Below, piece after piece: positions 5,158 to 8,434 of a stretch of 8,434 bases of DNA (position 1 is the first letter of the stretch; the number at the start of each line of letters is the position of its first letter). Origin of the DNA: Methanolobus sp. UBA32 (GTDB lineage Archaea > Halobacteriota > Methanosarcinia > Methanosarcinales > Methanosarcinaceae). The notes beneath the pieces were generated by a model. The model was not told where the DNA came from, did no database searches, and saw only the letters and a list, made by a program, of their open reading frames with translations. The stretch is from positions 1,740 to 10,173 of the forward strand of contig DAZF01000026.1 in assembly GCA_002507205.1 (NCBI GenBank). The letters are read 5' to 3'. A program made the position numbers and the translations under genes.

Positions 5158-7137
5158 ATGCAAAACGGTGTCATATACGGCATTGACATAGCAAAGGGTT
5201 CTTCCAGGGCACAGGAAGTTCCCCGATATGCCGTTGCTGTTCTCAAGGATGGCGAGATAAACCATTATACTATGGTCCGGTTACACAGGATACTCCGGAT
5301 GCTGAACACTGACCGTCCTGATTATATTGCAGTTGATAACATTTTTGAGCTTGCCGCAAATAAAAGGGATCTGATACACTTTCTTGAAAAACTCCCTGAG
5401 AATACAAAGCTGGTGCAGGTCACCGGGGGTATCCGCCAGAAACCATTGCTTCGGCTGGCTCAGGAACACGGCCTTTCATTAAACCAGTTCGATCCGAATC
5501 AGGAAGCAGAAGCATGTGCAATTCTTGCAAGTATTGGTGTAGGTGTTGAAGTCTCTCTTTTTGAAGACATCACCCGTATTAAAGTAAGTCGTGCCCGTTC
5601 CCTTGGCAGAGGTGGATGGAGCCAGAATCGTTATCACAGGAAGGTCCACGGTGCTGTAAGGGAAAAGAGCAGGGAGGTCGAGAACACCCTGCGCAAATTC
5701 TCCCGGGAAACAGGTTTTGCTTTCTCCGAACACATCACTGAAGGTTTTGGTGGTTATGTCAGGGCAGAATATACTGTTAGTGCAAGACGTGAACGCGTGC
5801 CGGTCAAACCATCTGCAAATGCTGATGTTCAGGTCACTGTCAAAAGTGTTGAAAGAGATAAGATCCAATACCTGCCGATCAAGAAAGCAGGACGTAAATA
5901 TACTATCGTTGGAATCGACCCCGGTACAACAGTGGGAATTGCCATTCTCTCTCTTGACGGGGAAATGCTTCTTTCTGACAGTACACGTGGTATATCGCAC
6001 GATGAGGTTGTCAGGTTGATATCCGACTACGGTAAACCTGCACTTGTAGCCACAGATGTCTATCCTGTTCCATCTGCCGTTGAAAAGATACGCCGTAGTT
6101 TCAATGCGGTTGCCTGGTCTCCGGGGGGCGAGATAAGATCTGAAGATAAGATCGCAATCGCCCGGCAATTCGGATATTCCAATGACCATGAACGTGATTC
6201 ACTTACCGCGGCATTATCTGCATACAAGGCTTACAAAAATGTATTTTCAAGGGTTGAGAAAAGGGCTCCTAAATATCTTGATGTTGATAATATAAAGTTC
6301 CATGTGATCAACGGTGATTCCATAGAAGAGGCTATCGAAAAAGTTGCAGCCGAGTCAAAGATACAGGTAAGAATAAAACCGGAACCAGAACCACAAAAAG
6401 AAGAGCCTTCAGATGTGGATGAACAAATAAAAAAGCTGCGCGATGAGCTCAGTCAAAGAAATTCCCAGATAAAACAGCTCAAAGAATATGTTGCCGAACT
6501 GAAATATGAAGGCGGACAAAAGGAGAGGCTCATCGAACAACTGGAAATGCGCGTCAAGAAGGTAAAAAACTCCACTTACCGTCAGGTTAGGCGTGAAAAA
6601 GAGATGCAGATAAGGGATAACGAAATTGAACGCCTCAATAAGGAGCTTAGTAAAACGAAAAAATACTTGCGTAACCAGCGTAAACAGAACAAACGCCTTA
6701 AACAGATACGCAAAAAAGAAGTGAGGGGTGAAGGTCTTCCGGTAAAGGTTATCTCATCATTTACAAGAGAAGCGATACAGCACACAAAGGAGCTGTACGG
6801 TATCAAGGAGAATGATGTGATCTATCTGAAAGATCCAAGCGGCGGAGGTCCTGTAACTGCATCATTGCTGGTCGAATCCAAAGTAAGGGCAGTTATCACA
6901 AGTGAGGATATGCCACATGGGGCACTGGAATCATTTTATGATGGGGAGGTCCCCGTATTGAAGGATATAGGGATTCATCTCATAGATGACCTTGCTTCTG
7001 TGAATCCTGAAATACTTGAGAGCGCGATAGCAGAATGGCAAAAAGGAGCCGATGAGCGGCGTAAGGAAAAAGAACATAAGCAGGTCCAGTCCATTCTTGA
7101 AGAATACAGGAGTGAACGCAGGAGAGGACTTGCTTAG
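5158..7137 (+). CDS. DUF460 / COG2433 protein: RNase H-fold (RuvC/YqgF-like) with coiled coil
   Basis: A large conserved archaeal protein with no function I know to be established. Reading along it: an N-terminal segment with YGIDIAKGSS, YIAVDNIFEL and NQEAEACAIL (7-123); a basic region with GRGGWSQNRYHRK (150-162) and a long helix; a RuvC-like domain with VGIDPGTTVGIAIL (251-264), LVATDVYPVP (296-305) and HERDSLTAALSAY (344-356), where D254, D300 and D347 are plausible metal ligands; a strongly charged coiled coil (about 420-520); and a C-terminal domain (about 525-625) followed by a basic tail. The 659-residue length is usual for this group. An in-frame TGA at 5140-5142 limits the start, and the ATG at 5158 is the first after it, with no clear Shine-Dalgarno. 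It follows rio2 by 32 bases, so co-transcription is likely. A nuclease or translation-linked role is inference. Confidence 0.9.
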   Translation: MQNGVIYGIDIAKGSSRAQEVPRYAVAVLKDGEINHYTMVRLHRILRMLNTDRPDYIAVDNIFELAANKRDLIHFLEKLPENTKLVQVTGGIRQKPLLRLAQEHGLSLNQFDPNQEAEACAILASIGVGVEVSLFEDITRIKVSRARSLGRGGWSQNRYHRKVHGAVREKSREVENTLRKFSRETGFAFSEHITEGFGGYVRAEYTVSARRERVPVKPSANADVQVTVKSVERDKIQYLPIKKAGRKYTIVGIDPGTTVGIAILSLDGEMLLSDSTRGISHDEVVRLISDYGKPALVATDVYPVPSAVEKIRRSFNAVAWSPGGEIRSEDKIAIARQFGYSNDHERDSLTAALSAYKAYKNVFSRVEKRAPKYLDVDNIKFHVINGDSIEEAIEKVAAESKIQVRIKPEPEPQKEEPSDVDEQIKKLRDELSQRNSQIKQLKEYVAELKYEGGQKERLIEQLEMRVKKVKNSTYRQVRREKEMQIRDNEIERLNKELSKTKKYLRNQRKQNKRLKQIRKKEVRGEGLPVKVISSFTREAIQHTKELYGIKENDVIYLKDPSGGGPVTASLLVESKVRAVITSEDMPHGALESFYDGEVPVLKDIGIHLIDDLASVNPEILESAIAEWQKGADERRKEKEHKQVQSILEEYRSERRRGLA

Positions 7138-7164
7138 ATTGTATGGTTCCGGGAATGCGAATAA

Positions 7165-7169
7165 GAGGT
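7165..7169 (+). promoter_or_regulatory. Ribosome binding site of mobA
   Basis: GAGGT, eight bases before the ATG at 7178, matches the core of the archaeal Shine-Dalgarno sequence and supports that start. It is the clearest ribosome site in the window. Confidence 0.6.
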
Positions 7170-7177
7170 ACTAGTTC

Positions 7178-7798
7178 ATGAAAAGGTCTTCACTACTACT
7201 TGCAGGTGGTTTAGGAACCCGTCTTAATGGCAGGGAAAAAGCATTGATGGTGTGTCAGGACAGCACTTTGCTGGAACATACTCTGGCAGTACTTGAAGAT
7301 GTATCTGATGAGGTTATCATTTCACTTAGGGATAATGAGCAGGTGCAGCAATTCTCCGAATATCTGGGGAGCAGGAAAGTTGTAACCGATCAAATTCGAA
7401 ATGCAGGCCCCCTTGCAGGAATGCTTTCAGGTTTTGAGGAAGCTTGCGGGGACTATGTTTTTACAGTAGCATGTGACATGCCATTTCTCAATGGGCGGTT
7501 AATCGATATGATGTTCGACACGGTGGGCGAACATGATGCCCTGATACCCATTAGTGAGTATGGTAAAAAGGAACCTCTGCATTCTGTGTATCGCAGGGAT
7601 AAGATGCTTGCAGCAATTGAAACTGCCATGGATGGAGGGCACAGGAGCATACTTGCCCCGGTATCCTCTCTGGAAAATGTTCTGTATCTGGATGCCGATT
7701 CAATGAAGAAAATAGACAAAGACCTTAAAAGTTTTGTCAACATAAATACTCCATCAGATATGGTAAAGCTGGATAACCGGAAGCCGGAAGATGTCTGA
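7178..7798 (+). CDS. mobA: MobA, molybdenum cofactor guanylyltransferase
   Basis: MobA transfers GMP from GTP to molybdopterin, making the guanine dinucleotide form of the Mo/W cofactor in the cytoplasm. The nucleotide-binding signature LLLAGGLGTRLNGREKA (6-22) starts the protein. DQIRNAGPLAGMLSGFEEA (71-89) is the MobA-typical middle motif, ACDMPFL (98-104) holds the Mg-binding Asp D100, and KEPLHSVY (131-138) and FVNINTPSDM (186-195) complete the pattern. At 206 residues the length is normal. In methanogens the product would serve formylmethanofuran dehydrogenase and, where present, other molybdopterin enzymes; this follows from known physiology, not from this window. It lies 40 bases after the DUF460 gene and 27 bases before the next gene, consistent with one transcript. 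A related NTP transferase of other specificity is the less likely alternative. Confidence 0.9.
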   Translation: MKRSSLLLAGGLGTRLNGREKALMVCQDSTLLEHTLAVLEDVSDEVIISLRDNEQVQQFSEYLGSRKVVTDQIRNAGPLAGMLSGFEEACGDYVFTVACDMPFLNGRLIDMMFDTVGEHDALIPISEYGKKEPLHSVYRRDKMLAAIETAMDGGHRSILAPVSSLENVLYLDADSMKKIDKDLKSFVNINTPSDMVKLDNRKPEDV

Positions 7799-7825
7799 TC
7801 GTTCTGCCAGCAGGGATGTGTCAAA

Positions 7826-8359
7826 ATGATTGATCATGGTATTGTTATAGAAAAAGCGATCTGGAAAATTGCGGAAGATTATGATATTGATGTTGAGGTC
7901 GTGGAGAATGCGATAACCTTTTCAGAAGAACCACTGGACCTTGATACATTGGTCACAGAAGGTATATTCTGCTTCAGAGGACCAAATGATAATGTTAAAT
8001 ATGACAATGCATCCATCTGTCTTTCCAATAAAATTCTTGCAAATACCGGTGTGGCAAAAGTTCTCATTTCTATGATGTGCGAGAGGATCCGGCAGTGGGA
8101 CCATGAAGATATAAATGTCCTGTTGTCATTGCTAAAGAAAGTGATCGCAATAATGGAGCTGAATCCTGATGAATATCCGGGTCTTCAGGCATGTAGCATT
8201 AACCCTGCCGAATTGCCGTCTGAGAAGATCCCGGAGGACATTGATGGCAATTATTATGTCTGGGCAATGGACAAAAAGGGCATGTGTCTGGTGGGTATCG
8301 ATGCCAACCGGCTTATGCATATAGATGATATACGGAAAAATATCACGGCTAAATGTTAG
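7826..8359 (+). CDS. Hypothetical protein, 177 residues
   Basis: I do not recognise this family. The protein is acidic and soluble-looking, with no signal peptide or clear membrane helix. Residues 1-30 look helical (IEKAIWKIAEDYDIDVEVVE). A middle segment (about 66-112) has two probable helices, including KVLISMMCERIRQW and NVLLSLLKKVIAIM. The C-terminal part (about 140-172) may be a small mixed strand-helix unit (NYYVWAMDKKGMCLVGID). Cysteines are at 49, 65, 85, 123, 154 and 177 but do not form a spaced metal-binding motif. The ATG at 7826 is preceded by AGGGATG (7812-7818), a modest ribosome-site match. It starts 27 bases after mobA and so is probably co-transcribed with it, which hints at, but does not show, a link to molybdopterin metabolism. 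The regular codon pattern and close spacing support a real gene. Confidence 0.75.
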   Translation: MIDHGIVIEKAIWKIAEDYDIDVEVVENAITFSEEPLDLDTLVTEGIFCFRGPNDNVKYDNASICLSNKILANTGVAKVLISMMCERIRQWDHEDINVLLSLLKKVIAIMELNPDEYPGLQACSINPAELPSEKIPEDIDGNYYVWAMDKKGMCLVGIDANRLMHIDDIRKNITAKC

Positions 8360-8389
8360 TGGGTTGATCGCTCATTGACTCATAAAATT

Positions 8390-8413
8390 CATTTTTAACT
8401 AATTTTTTCTTTT
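8390..8413 (+). terminator. T-rich tract, probable terminator of the rio2-to-hypothetical gene cluster
   Basis: About 30 bases after the last stop codon there are three T-runs (8392-8396, 8403-8408 and 8410-8413) without a hairpin. This fits archaeal intrinsic termination and closes the gene cluster. The remaining bases to the window end hold no recognisable gene. Confidence 0.55.
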
Positions 8414-8434
8414 ATTGTTGGCATTTCTATTTAT

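Noticed and set aside
5479..6189. A 236-codon open frame on the minus strand
   Set aside because: It lies wholly inside the DUF460 gene, opposite well-conserved motifs, and its product is Cys/Thr-rich with no recognisable domain; it is a reverse-strand shadow.

Overview
The window looks like chromosomal DNA from a methanogenic archaeon, most likely the Methanosarcinales (Methanolobus/Methanococcoides-like). This is inferred from the gene set, not from a search. It carries an archaeal RIO2 kinase, an archaea-typical DUF460 (RuvC/YqgF-like) protein, a Cys-cluster flavoprotein resembling methanogen iron-sulfur flavoproteins, and a ferredoxin-tailed aldo/keto reductase. It also has T-rich intergenic tracts typical of archaeal terminators. 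All eight genes lie on the + strand, and there are no RNA genes, mobile elements or CRISPR arrays.

Layout. (1) 1-1200: aldo/keto reductase with a C-terminal iron-sulfur region, followed by a 166-base spacer that can fold into two mutually exclusive hairpins. (2) 1367-2023: flavodoxin-fold, probably Fe-S-binding, NAD(P)H/FMN oxidoreductase. (3) 2108-2893 and 2944-4128: larB and larC, two of the three nickel-pincer cofactor synthesis genes; larE is not in the window. A T-rich tract after larC probably ends that unit. (4) 4228-5125: rio2, a ribosome-maturation kinase gene interrupted by an apparent +1 frameshift near 4831. (5) 5158-7137: a 659-residue DUF460 protein, 32 bases downstream of rio2. 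(6) 7178-7798: mobA, molybdopterin guanylyltransferase. (7) 7826-8359: a 177-residue protein I do not recognise, followed by a T-rich terminator-like tail.

How the genes fit together. The first half is about redox and metal cofactors: Fe-S and flavin oxidoreductases, then nickel-pincer assembly. The second half starts with a translation-linked pair (rio2 and the DUF460 gene) and ends with mobA, which methanogens need for molybdopterin-dinucleotide enzymes such as formylmethanofuran dehydrogenase.

The observation most worth following up is in the DUF460 protein. Between two RNase H-like segments it carries a GRGGWSQNRYHRK motif. This resembles the catalytic loop of eRF1 and Vms1-like release factors (peptidyl-tRNA hydrolases). 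Together with the adjacent rio2, it suggests a role in ribosome rescue or quality control. That role is an inference from motif resemblance and gene position only.
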